This document shows, in pieces, positions 16,995-25,190 of a DNA stretch of 64,000 nt. Source of the DNA: DATAUD01 sp036501665 (GTDB lineage Bacteria > Verrucomicrobiota > Verrucomicrobiia > Limisphaerales > Palsa-1400); NCBI GenBank assembly GCA_036501665.1, contig DASXZW010000015.1, positions 1-64,000 on the forward strand, written 5' to 3'. The notes under the pieces were generated by a model. The model did not search any database. It had not been told where the DNA came from and was given only the letters and a program-made list of their open reading frames with translations. The first letter of the stretch is position 1. The number at the start of each line of letters is the position of its first letter. Position numbers and translations under genes: made by a program.

Positions 16995-18515
16995 ATGAAA
17001 ATCGCCCATCCCCTGTCCTTGCTTTTCTCAGCCGCGCTCGGATTGCTTTGCTCTTATTCCGTCCTGGCTCAAGACGCAGGGGACAAGGGGTCGCAGGGAT
17101 TTAGTTTCCATCGTGATGGAGTTGTCACTTTCGGCCATGACGCGGTGTTAAAGACAGGCGACACGGCCGAAGCCGTCGTTGTGATAAGCGGCTCGGCAAT
17201 AGTTGACGGGCGCGTCAAAGAGAACGTCGTGGTGGTTGGGGGTAACGCGCAGATCAACGACGTCGTTGATGGAGATGTAGTGGTGGTAATGGGCGACGTG
17301 CATCTCGGCCCCAAGGCCGTGATTCATCGTGATCTCATCGTGACCGGCGGAAAAATTGATATCGCCGACGGCGCAAAGGTTGAAGGACAAACGCAAGAAG
17401 TCAGTGTGGGGGATTCGTTTGCGCCCGTTTTGCGTTTAAGATGGCTGAGCGATTGGGTGGAAAATTGTGCGTTCAAATTCCGCCCGCTGTCGCTGAATGT
17501 GAAGTGGATCTGGTGGGTTGCCGGCGGCTTCTTTCTTCTGTATCTGATCGTCGCGGTTTTGTTCCGCAATCCCGTCGAAGCCTGCGCCAACCAACTCGCA
17601 AACCGCCCTGCGACAACGTTCGCTGTTGGAATCATGGCCAAGCTGCTGGTGCCGGTACTGTGCGTCCTATTCATTCCCACCATAATTCTGATACTTGCCA
17701 TACCGTTTGTGCTGGTCGGCGCGATGTTGTCTCTCATCGTCGGAAAGGTTGCGCTGCTGGAGCACATTGGAACGAAAATAGCCGCGCCATTTGGCGTGAA
17801 GAGCGGAGAATCTCCATTGGCTCGATTTCTTCTCGGAATCGTTCTGCTGACGCTGTTGTATCTCGTTCCCGTCCTCGGGTTATTGACGGCGCTGGTGTTT
17901 AGCACTTGGGGATTTGGCGCTGGCGTGACAGCGGCGTGGATCGCCCTGCGCCGCGAAAAACGCCCGGCAACTCCTGCTCCTCCTCCACAAAGTTTCACGC
18001 CGCCGCCTCCTGCTTCCCCAACGCCGCCGCCGGGTTCCATGCCGTTCGGGACGCCTCCAATTGGCTCGCCGCCATTCGCGCAAACGCATTCCACCGAAAC
18101 CGCTGCGTCTGCTCCGCCAATCACACCGCCGACTTCAGTCCTCTATCCGCGAGCGGGATTCTGGGAACGGATGGGCGCGGGTTTCCTCGACTGGGCGTTG
18201 TTGAGTGTGGTGATTGCGCTGACGGGAGGATTCGGAATTCTCGCGGCGGTTGCCTATTTCGCAGGAATGTGGGCGTGGAAAGGAACAACTGTCGGCGGAA
18301 TCGTCTTGAACCTTCAGGTGGTGAGGGAAAACGGGCAGCCACTGGGTCTAATGACGGCCCTGGTGCGGAGCGCGGCGGCGGTGTTTTCAGTCCTGATTCT
18401 GTTCCTCGGTTTTTTCTGGATTGGATGGGACAACCAAAAGCAAGGCTGGCACGATAAAATTGCCGGAACAGTTGTCGTGCGCTTGCCGAAAGCCATCGCG
18501 CTTGTGTGTATTTAA
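16995..18515 (+). CDS. Exported bactofilin-like / RDD-domain membrane protein
   Basis: Starting two bases after the previous stop, this gene encodes 506 residues in an unusual order. After a signal peptide (residues 1-25) comes a right-handed beta-helix-like stretch (about 40-130) of short repeats, 'VVVISGSAIVDGRVKENVVV' and 'GDVVVVMGDVHLGPKAVIHR', typical of polymer-forming/bactofilin-like domains. Then follow four hydrophobic segments (about 175-315), a proline-rich linker (about 320-375, 'PPPPASPTPPPGS') and a C-terminal RDD domain (about 380-500) with 'GFWERMGAGFLDWALLSVV' and 'DNQKQGWHDKIAGTVVVRLP'. The operon context suggests an envelope-stress or surface-sensing output of the sigma factor. 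The function of this fusion is unknown. Confidence 0.75.
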   Translation: MKIAHPLSLLFSAALGLLCSYSVLAQDAGDKGSQGFSFHRDGVVTFGHDAVLKTGDTAEAVVVISGSAIVDGRVKENVVVVGGNAQINDVVDGDVVVVMGDVHLGPKAVIHRDLIVTGGKIDIADGAKVEGQTQEVSVGDSFAPVLRLRWLSDWVENCAFKFRPLSLNVKWIWWVAGGFFLLYLIVAVLFRNPVEACANQLANRPATTFAVGIMAKLLVPVLCVLFIPTIILILAIPFVLVGAMLSLIVGKVALLEHIGTKIAAPFGVKSGESPLARFLLGIVLLTLLYLVPVLGLLTALVFSTWGFGAGVTAAWIALRREKRPATPAPPPQSFTPPPPASPTPPPGSMPFGTPPIGSPPFAQTHSTETAASAPPITPPTSVLYPRAGFWERMGAGFLDWALLSVVIALTGGFGILAAVAYFAGMWAWKGTTVGGIVLNLQVVRENGQPLGLMTALVRSAAAVFSVLILFLGFFWIGWDNQKQGWHDKIAGTVVVRLPKAIALVCI

Positions 18516-18616
18516 TTTTTCTAAATGCGATCTGGCAGCCAAAGACCAAAACCTTGCTAAACGTCGTGTCAGGTCTCTATTTTGCCTGCACGGACATCGC
18601 TCCTTAGAAAGCGGGC

Positions 18617-19489
18617 TTGTCCGAACAAGCTTTGGATTGCAATTACGCTGAACCTGTTTTCAAAGGCTGGGCAAAACCGGGTCCTGTACCGCCGGGTGCT
18701 CTTGGCGGCGGGCCTGACCTCGAACCGGGCGAAACTCTCGACGCCATCAGCGGTTTCTTTCGATTGTTCCAACTAGAAAAAGGTCATCGCTTCTCGACTG
18801 ACGATGTTCTGACTGCGTGGTTTGGAACGACTTGCTGTCCCACCGCGCAAACTGTCCTTGATCTTGGCAGCGGCGTTGGCGCGGTGGGGATGATTGCGAT
18901 GTGGCGATTGCCCGGAGCGCGGTTTGTCACTGTTGAAGCCCAGGCGGAGAGCGTCCGGCTGGCGCGGAAATCGGTGCGCTGGAATGGGATCGAAGACCGT
19001 TACGAAATTCGGCACGGAGATTTTCGCGATCCCGCCGTTTTGCGAGTGGACGAAAAGTTCGATTTAATTTTGGGCAGCCCGCCTTATTTTCCTCCGGGCA
19101 GCGGCGTCACGGGCGATCATCCACAAAAAGTTGCCTGCCGCTTTGAAATGCTGGGGGACATCGCGGATTACTGCGCCGTTGCTGCGCCGCGTCTCAATCG
19201 AGGCGGAACCTTCTCGTGCGTTTTTCCTGTGACACCGGAAGCTCAGCAGAAGAGGGTTGAGGGCGCCGCCGCTGCGGCTGGTTTGTGCATTATTCGGTGG
19301 CGTCCGATGGTGCTTCGCGAACCAGACCCGCCGTTGCTTGGGTTGTTTTGCATGACCAGTGCAAGCGATCTGCCTGAAACGGTGCAAAAGCGCCCTTGGG
19401 TTGATCCGCCGCTCATCATCCGCACCTCAGCGGGAACCATTCACCCGGAATATTCTGTCATTAAGCTATCGTTTGGGTTTCCGCCGTGA
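18617..19489 (+). CDS. TrmN6-like adenine-N6 methyltransferase
   Basis: The product is a 290-residue class I SAM-dependent methyltransferase resembling the tRNA1(Val) A37 N6-methyltransferase family. The SAM site is 'TVLDLGSGVGAVGMIAMW' near residue 75, the acidic ribose-binding position follows in 'FVTVEAQAESVRLA', and the catalytic motif IV is 'LGSPPYFPPGSG' (a variant of NPPY) near residue 154. 'GHRFSTDDVLTAWF' upstream of motif I is like the 'QxxxxFRxxxDAxLLA' opening of the family. The frame opens with TTG at 18617; no ATG is available before the conserved region, and the N-terminal 'GWAKPGPVPPGALGGG' extension is unusual. RNA or protein could be the substrate; tRNA is the favoured inference. 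Confidence 0.75.
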   Translation: MSEQALDCNYAEPVFKGWAKPGPVPPGALGGGPDLEPGETLDAISGFFRLFQLEKGHRFSTDDVLTAWFGTTCCPTAQTVLDLGSGVGAVGMIAMWRLPGARFVTVEAQAESVRLARKSVRWNGIEDRYEIRHGDFRDPAVLRVDEKFDLILGSPPYFPPGSGVTGDHPQKVACRFEMLGDIADYCAVAAPRLNRGGTFSCVFPVTPEAQQKRVEGAAAAAGLCIIRWRPMVLREPDPPLLGLFCMTSASDLPETVQKRPWVDPPLIIRTSAGTIHPEYSVIKLSFGFPP

Positions 19490-19526
19490 GGTGGACTTGG
19501 TGGGCGGGGATTGGTAACATTTTTGC

Positions 19527-20396
19527 GTGTTTGCTTTGAACAACTTGATTAGGGTTGCCGCTGTAGTTTGCAGTGTCGGGATGATTCTGACTGCTGGGGT
19601 TACTTCGGCAGACACACCTGTTTCGTGGCCGGAAAATCATGTGGATACGTGGCACGGATTCACGCGGCATACGTTCAAGGTGGATGGTTGCACAGCCTGG
19701 GTGGTTGAGCCGAAGCAAGCGATGCCCGGCAATCCCTGGACTTGGTGCATGGAATTTCCGGATGCTTTCACTGAGCGGACTGGAGTTCCGAAGTTGTTGG
19801 ATAAGGGCTTTTTCAATATCCATATCGAGGTGGGGAACACTTTTGGCAGTCCCGTTGCATTGCGGCATTTCGACGCTTTTTATCAAGTGATTGCCCACCT
19901 GGGTTTGGCGAGAAAAGGAGCACTCATCGGCATCAGCCGTGGCGGTTTGTATGCCTATAATTGGGCGGCGCAAAATCCTGACAAGGTGGTTTGCATCTAT
20001 GGAGACGCGCCTGTGTGCGATTTCAAGAGCTGGCCGGGGGGCAAGGGCAAAGGGCAGGGGAGTCCGGCGGATTGGCAGGCGTTGATGAAATGTTACGGGT
20101 TTAAGGATGAATCCGAGGCGCTTGCCTGGAAATTGAATCCTGTGGACAACCTCGCGCCGCTCGCCCGCGCAGGAATCCCGTTGATTCATGTTGTTGGCGA
20201 TATTGATGACGTTGTGCCCGTGAAGGAAAATACGGCGATCGTTGAGCAGCACTACAAAGAACTCGGCGGGGAAATTAAAGTGTTGCACAAGGCGGGTGTT
20301 GGCCACCATCCGCACGGCCTTGATGATCCGAAGCCGGTGGTTGATTTCATTTTGGAGAAGATGCGGATGGAGTTTTATGGGGCGGATAAGAAGTGA
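19527..20396 (+). CDS. Secreted alpha/beta hydrolase
   Basis: The 289-residue product starts with GTG and has a signal peptide (about residues 1-28, ending TSADT). The alpha/beta hydrolase fold is indicated by the nucleophile elbow GISRGG ('GALIGISRGGLYAYNWA', near residue 133), the acid in 'HVVGDIDDVVP' and the histidine in 'GVGHHPHGLDD'. These make a plausible Ser-Asp-His triad for an esterase or related enzyme acting outside the cytoplasm. The loop 'DFKSWPGGKGKGQGSPADW' is glycine and lysine rich. It is monocistronic as far as seen. The substrate is not predictable; enzymes of this type sit near polysaccharide-degradation genes in related phyla, and here the next gene belongs to a polysaccharide locus. 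Confidence 0.78.
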   Translation: MFALNNLIRVAAVVCSVGMILTAGVTSADTPVSWPENHVDTWHGFTRHTFKVDGCTAWVVEPKQAMPGNPWTWCMEFPDAFTERTGVPKLLDKGFFNIHIEVGNTFGSPVALRHFDAFYQVIAHLGLARKGALIGISRGGLYAYNWAAQNPDKVVCIYGDAPVCDFKSWPGGKGKGQGSPADWQALMKCYGFKDESEALAWKLNPVDNLAPLARAGIPLIHVVGDIDDVVPVKENTAIVEQHYKELGGEIKVLHKAGVGHHPHGLDDPKPVVDFILEKMRMEFYGADKK

Positions 20397-20614
20397 ATTG
20401 CGCTCGCATAATTGTCAATACTTGGGACTGGGGCTGGCTATGTGTTGACGGGCGGTGTAAAAAGTCGTTTCCATGAATTTCGGCGGAAATAATTGCCAGC
20501 GCTTTGGGCAGAGTTTGACGAGCGGATCTTCCTCTTCTCTTTTAATTGATCCTTTGCGTGGAAACAATGGGCGTGAGTGGAGAGGATTGGGGGTATGGTT
20601 TTGACTATTTCACG

Positions 20615-22108
20615 ATGAGTTTTGAGGGGGTAAAGCGAAGGATTCGGCGGTTTCGCGAATGGTTGACGGAATGGTTGATCTATTTCGCGATTGTATTCGG
20701 GCCGTGGGCATTTGGAACGACGCAGGAGTGGTCGATCCGGGTAATGAACTGCGTGGGGTATGCGTTGGGATTAATGGTGTTGGTCAAGCCGTTGCTTCGG
20801 TCGCGCGGACGTCGGTCATTGCGATGGGAGAGTCTTTCTGCTGGAAATGAACCGGTGCGCTGGCAGCGAAGGGAGCGGCAATTTACGCGTTTGTTGGGGC
20901 TTGGGACTTGTTGCATTTTGTTGTACTGCCTGATCAGCGCGTGGAATGCGCGGGTGATTTATCATCCGAACGAATGGAGTTTTGAGTATCGCAACGCGAT
21001 AACGTGGCTTCCGCATAGTTACGATCAGGCGGCGAGTTGGGACATTTTCTGGCAGTATTTGGGACTGGCTGGATTTTTCTGGGGATTGCGGGATTGGTTG
21101 TTGACGTTGACGCCGAAGGAAGCGGAGCGTTTTCAAAACGAGGGATCGCCGAGTCAGGGCGGATCGCGCTTGCCGGTTCGGTTGAGACGTTTGTTTTGGG
21201 TATTGGCCGTAAACGGAACGGTGCTGGCGATCCAGGGTTTGGTGCAACGATGCGAAGGCGGATATAAGTTGCTGTGGGTGGTAGTTCCTCGATTGCACAT
21301 CAGCGACCTTGATGAATTTGGGCCGTATGCGTATCGATCGAATGCGGCGCAGTATTTCAATATGCTTTGGCCGGCGGTCCTGGGATTTTGGTGGGCTTAT
21401 GTCAGCTCGCCGCGTCGGAAGAGGGCAGAGGAGAATGTTGTGCCACGGAACCATGTGGGGGCATTGTTGCCTTGCGCGCTGATCATGGCGATTTGTCCAA
21501 TTGTGTCATCGAGTCGCGGAGGGGCGATTGTATTGGGGATCAATTTAATCCTGGCGGCGGGAATTTTCATGGTCGCGAAGTGGAGGAGTCGCTGGACGAC
21601 AAAGGCGATGATATTCCTACTGGCGGGGACGGTTATTGGCGGAGGGGCATTGTTGGGATGGAAAGCTCTGGCGCCGAGGCTTGAGAAGATACATGAGGGA
21701 TATGAGGACAGGGAGGGCGTTTTTGTGGCTGGCCGCTACATGGCGGATGATAACCCGGTGTTTGGTTTGGGGCCCGGGAGTTTTGATACGATGTACCAAC
21801 TTTACAGGCGGTCAGAAGCAGATGAATGGCAGGCTTATATGCACAATGATTGGCTTCAGACGCTGATTACATTTGGATGGGTCGGAGGGATTTTGATAGG
21901 GTTTGCAGGGGTTTTGACGCTATCACACTGGTTTTGGAGCGGGGGAATCAATGGAAACAAATTTTTTGTGATGCTGCTTTGGATGTCGCTGGGCGGATGT
22001 TTGGTTCACGCGCGATTTGATTTTCCTTTTCAAGTGCATTCGGTGCTGGCGCTGTTTTTGGTCATTTGCGCGGTGCTGAGTTGCTTGTCACGGCGGCAGT
22101 TAATTTAG
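20615..22108 (+). CDS. O-antigen ligase/polymerase-like membrane protein
   Basis: The product is a polytopic inner-membrane protein of the Wzy/WaaL superfamily with about eleven hydrophobic segments. The family signature is the Wzy_C region: 'VSSSRGGAIVLGINLILAAG' followed by the large periplasmic loop with 'FGLGPGSFDTMYQLYRR' and the conserved histidine in 'AYMHNDWLQTLITFGW'. It should polymerise or ligate polysaccharide units carried on lipid. Three ATG codons are possible (20546, 20567, 20615); I choose the last because it directly precedes the positively charged 'GVKRRIRRFREW' and first membrane helix, giving 497 residues. It is the first gene of an exopolysaccharide locus with wza- and wzc-like genes downstream. 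Confidence 0.8.
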   Translation: MSFEGVKRRIRRFREWLTEWLIYFAIVFGPWAFGTTQEWSIRVMNCVGYALGLMVLVKPLLRSRGRRSLRWESLSAGNEPVRWQRRERQFTRLLGLGTCCILLYCLISAWNARVIYHPNEWSFEYRNAITWLPHSYDQAASWDIFWQYLGLAGFFWGLRDWLLTLTPKEAERFQNEGSPSQGGSRLPVRLRRLFWVLAVNGTVLAIQGLVQRCEGGYKLLWVVVPRLHISDLDEFGPYAYRSNAAQYFNMLWPAVLGFWWAYVSSPRRKRAEENVVPRNHVGALLPCALIMAICPIVSSSRGGAIVLGINLILAAGIFMVAKWRSRWTTKAMIFLLAGTVIGGGALLGWKALAPRLEKIHEGYEDREGVFVAGRYMADDNPVFGLGPGSFDTMYQLYRRSEADEWQAYMHNDWLQTLITFGWVGGILIGFAGVLTLSHWFWSGGINGNKFFVMLLWMSLGGCLVHARFDFPFQVHSVLALFLVICAVLSCLSRRQLI

Positions 22109-22262
22109 ATTTGTTGGATAAAGGAACCTGTGTGGAGTATAGGGAGAATGCTGACTCGCTGGAGGCTGATTTTTAGGGCGAGCGCGCTGCTTAAAGTTGC
22201 ATTTTAGGTTTGCCAATTTTCCCCATCCAGTTACACTCCCGGCAAGAGTTGAATAACTAATC

Positions 22263-22913
22263 ATGACTTCGCGGAACGGTTTTATTGGCGTATTATTCTC
22301 ATTTTGTCTCGGAGTGAGTTGCATTACAGCGCTTTGTGCTGACGAGAGAAATCAAAAAGGTTCGGGAAAGGCCGATTCGGCACCGAGTCTGGCGTCTGCT
22401 GTACCGGTTGATTCCGAGCGGGCGCTGAGCGCCAACGACGTGATTGCAGTCACGGTGTATGGGGAGGAAGATTTAACCGCTAAAACAATTATTGACAAAA
22501 ATGGAATGGTGATGCTCCAGTTGCTGGGGCAGGTGAAATTGAGTGGATTGACGGTGAAAGACGCAACCACCAAAATACAGCAGCTTTACGACAAGGACTA
22601 TTTGGTCAATCCGCAGGTGAACGTCATCGTGGAGCAGTTCGCGGCGCGCCGGTTTTCGGTGCTGGGCCAGGTGAACAAGCCGGGGAGCATTGACTTTCCG
22701 CAGAATGAATCGGTGAATCTGCTTGAAGCCATTGCCATGGCTGGCGGTTATACTCGATTGGGAGCGCCGTCGAAAGTACGCGTCCGGCGCCAGGAGAACG
22801 GGGTTGAGAAGACCATTAATTTGAACGCCGAGGAGATGTCCAAGAATTCGAAAAAGAAAAATTTTGAGGTCCTCCCTGACGACATTATTTATGTCGATGA
22901 GAGAACTTTCTAA
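22263..22913 (+). CDS. Wza-type polysaccharide export protein
   Basis: This 216-residue exported protein belongs to the outer-membrane polysaccharide export family that forms the translocation channel or its periplasmic collar. After the signal peptide (about residues 1-26, ending ITALCA) the Poly_export domain runs from 'ALSANDVIAVTVYGEEDLTA' to about residue 128, with the strand 'GMVMLQLLGQVKLSGLT', and one SLBB domain follows ('RRFSVLGQVNKPGSIDFP' to 'DDIIYVDERTF'). It is shorter than E. coli Wza and lacks the C-terminal amphipathic helix of that protein, like many single-SLBB family members. A cysteine near the signal end makes a lipoprotein possible. It is 30 bp upstream of the BY-kinase gene, an arrangement typical of Wzx/Wzy-dependent loci. 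Confidence 0.88.
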   Translation: MTSRNGFIGVLFSFCLGVSCITALCADERNQKGSGKADSAPSLASAVPVDSERALSANDVIAVTVYGEEDLTAKTIIDKNGMVMLQLLGQVKLSGLTVKDATTKIQQLYDKDYLVNPQVNVIVEQFAARRFSVLGQVNKPGSIDFPQNESVNLLEAIAMAGGYTRLGAPSKVRVRRQENGVEKTINLNAEEMSKNSKKKNFEVLPDDIIYVDERTF

Positions 22914-22943
22914 GAGTTGATTTAATTTCATTTCGCCGCTTTT

Positions 22944-25130
22944 ATGCCAAATCTTGATCCGCTTGATTTACCGCCGCCGCAGGAACAAACGACCCAGTCC
23001 GGAGGGCTTGGAGATTTTCACACGTTCCTTCGGACTATTTTGGACAAGAGTTGGTTGATTATTTCCTGCATTGTTCTGGCGGTCATTGGCGCAGCAGTTT
23101 ATGTGGAAGTAACGCCAAAGACTTATGAGGCCGTTACCACGGTCCAGGTGGAGCAGGAGGATGCAAAGGTCGTCAAAGCTGAGCAAGTTGTGTCCGAGGA
23201 TTTGCGAAGTCAGGATATCATGAACACCGTTGCGCAAAAAATGTGCAATGACGCCTTGTTGCTCGAAGTATTGGAGACCAATCACCTCATGTCGCCTGAT
23301 GGAGCGTATCCTTTGGACGGATCAAAGCTTAATCGCGAGGAATATCTCAAGAAATTTTCACGCAACGTGAAGGCTTCGTTGCGACGCAATTCAAGGCTTA
23401 TTGACATAAGCGTTGCCACGACCAACGCGGCCCTCTCCGCCCGCCTGGCAAACTCCCTGGTGGCAAATTATCTTGGCGAGGATGCTCTGGCCCAGCATAC
23501 GACGACAGGGAACGCGAGCGAGTATCTTCAGAAGCAGGCCGAGGATCAAAAGGAAAAACTAACCAAATCCGAACAGGCATTGCAGGATTACCGCAAACAG
23601 GCCGGTGCAATTTCATTGGAGCAAAGCCAGGACATCATTACGCCCGAACTTCAGGATTTGCAAAGGCGACTGACCCAAAGCAAGGCGGACCTGGTCCAGG
23701 CAGAAGGGGCGTATAAGGATTCGCTGAAAATGACGACCAACCTCGATATGTTGCTGGCTTATACCAATGTGCTGAGCGATCCGGAGGTCGCGCAAATATC
23801 CCAGGATTTGGCGAAGCATGAAATGGAATTCGTGCTTGTTAAACAGCGTTACCGCGAGAAGCATCCCAAGTACATTCAAGCTTGGGCATACCTGAACGGA
23901 ACAAGGGATCAATTGACGGCGACAGCGGAGAGGGTGCGTTCACGAATTCAGGAAAGCATGCGCATCGCCTTCGAGAAGGCATCGACGGCGCAGGAGGGCT
24001 TGGAATCACAACTGACGCAAGCGAAGACCAACGCGCTCGCGCTAGGCGATGTGGGTATCCGATATGGCGTGCTTTCGCGCGATTATGAGACGGCCAAGAA
24101 GGGGTACGAGGACATCATTCAGCGATTGAATGAGACGCATGTTGAAGCGCAACTGGCTCCGGAGAGGATCCGCGTCATTCAGAAGGCGTTGGTTCCCGTG
24201 AAACCCGCTTCCCCGAAAGTTTTGTTGACGTTTGCGGTGGATATATTTGGCGGATTGATTGCCGGACTGCTGGTCTGCTTCATACTTGAAGCTGCCAACA
24301 CCACGTTCCGCACAGTGGATGAAGCAGAACAGTACCTGGCACTGCCTGTTTTGGGCACGGTGCCGAAATTGATCAAAGGCAAACAAGACGCCCGGAAACT
24401 GGTGGCGGCTGAAGGTTCGCAATCCACAGGGGCAGAAGTATTCCGCACACTTCGGACGACGCTCTCCATGCTTGGACCTGAAAAAGACAGAAGAACCTAT
24501 CTTTTTACCAGTTCTCTGCCAAGCGAAGGCAAGACTTTCACATCGCTCAACTATGCGGTGAGCCTTGCACAGCAGGATTTGCGTACGCTTCTGATCGATA
24601 TCGACTTGCGTCGTCCGTCTGTGGAACAATATTTCACTGGCAAACGCAGCACTTTGCCCGGCGTCACGGATTATTTTCTGGGCCGCAAGAAATTCAGTGA
24701 AGTTTGCATTCAACATGAAGAGACAGGGAAATTCTTCTGGATGCCGAGTGGAACGAGTGTCCCCAATCCGTTGGAATTGCTGACGAAGGTGGATTTTATG
24801 CAAATGATCAACGAGGGCTTGTCGCAATTCGATAGAATTGTAATTGATACAGCTCCGTTATTGCCGGTCAGCGATACGCTTTTGCTGGCTTCCAAAGTTC
24901 AGACGGTTGTGCTCGTCGTGCAAGGTTGCAAGACTTCGCGCAAAGTCGTGGAGCGTTCCCTGCAATTGCTGAACAAGGCGAATGCGCCCATTGGCGGGAT
25001 TGTTCTGAACCTGATGCCGAATCGGCGCTTCGCGGGTTACTATTACTCCTACTACCACGGCTATGGTTATGGACACTATGGCGTCAAGGATAAGGATAAG
25101 GATTCCGTGAAAGCCTCGGTGAACGCTTGA
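22944..25130 (+). CDS. Wzc-type polysaccharide co-polymerase with tyrosine-kinase domain
   Basis: The 728-residue product combines a Wzz chain-length domain and a bacterial tyrosine kinase. The first membrane helix is at about residues 30-55 ('SWLIISCIVLAVIGAAVYV'), a long periplasmic coiled coil follows (about 200-400, 'YLQKQAEDQKEKLTKSEQAL'), and the second helix is near 430-450. The cytoplasmic kinase has Walker A 'SLPSEGKTFTSLN' (Lys530), Walker A' 'LLIDIDLRRPS' (about 549) and Walker B 'IVIDTAPLLPVSD' (about 632). A tyrosine cluster at residues 698-713 ('GYYYSYYHGYGYGHYG') is the expected autophosphorylation tail. It controls polymer length and export together with the Wza-type protein just upstream. 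Confidence 0.93.
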   Translation: MPNLDPLDLPPPQEQTTQSGGLGDFHTFLRTILDKSWLIISCIVLAVIGAAVYVEVTPKTYEAVTTVQVEQEDAKVVKAEQVVSEDLRSQDIMNTVAQKMCNDALLLEVLETNHLMSPDGAYPLDGSKLNREEYLKKFSRNVKASLRRNSRLIDISVATTNAALSARLANSLVANYLGEDALAQHTTTGNASEYLQKQAEDQKEKLTKSEQALQDYRKQAGAISLEQSQDIITPELQDLQRRLTQSKADLVQAEGAYKDSLKMTTNLDMLLAYTNVLSDPEVAQISQDLAKHEMEFVLVKQRYREKHPKYIQAWAYLNGTRDQLTATAERVRSRIQESMRIAFEKASTAQEGLESQLTQAKTNALALGDVGIRYGVLSRDYETAKKGYEDIIQRLNETHVEAQLAPERIRVIQKALVPVKPASPKVLLTFAVDIFGGLIAGLLVCFILEAANTTFRTVDEAEQYLALPVLGTVPKLIKGKQDARKLVAAEGSQSTGAEVFRTLRTTLSMLGPEKDRRTYLFTSSLPSEGKTFTSLNYAVSLAQQDLRTLLIDIDLRRPSVEQYFTGKRSTLPGVTDYFLGRKKFSEVCIQHEETGKFFWMPSGTSVPNPLELLTKVDFMQMINEGLSQFDRIVIDTAPLLPVSDTLLLASKVQTVVLVVQGCKTSRKVVERSLQLLNKANAPIGGIVLNLMPNRRFAGYYYSYYHGYGYGHYGVKDKDKDSVKASVNA

Positions 25131-25190
25131 CGCCCGTCTCCTGACCGGGCCTTGAAAAGTGTTGAACGCGGCGACGATGACGGGCCCCGC

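Noticed and set aside
17324..18124. 266-residue minus-strand open frame opposite the RDD protein
   Set aside because: Gly/Ala/Val-rich complement of the proline-rich linker; no independent support.
19461..20315. 284-residue minus-strand open frame opposite the alpha/beta hydrolase
   Set aside because: Antisense shadow of a gene with a clear catalytic motif.
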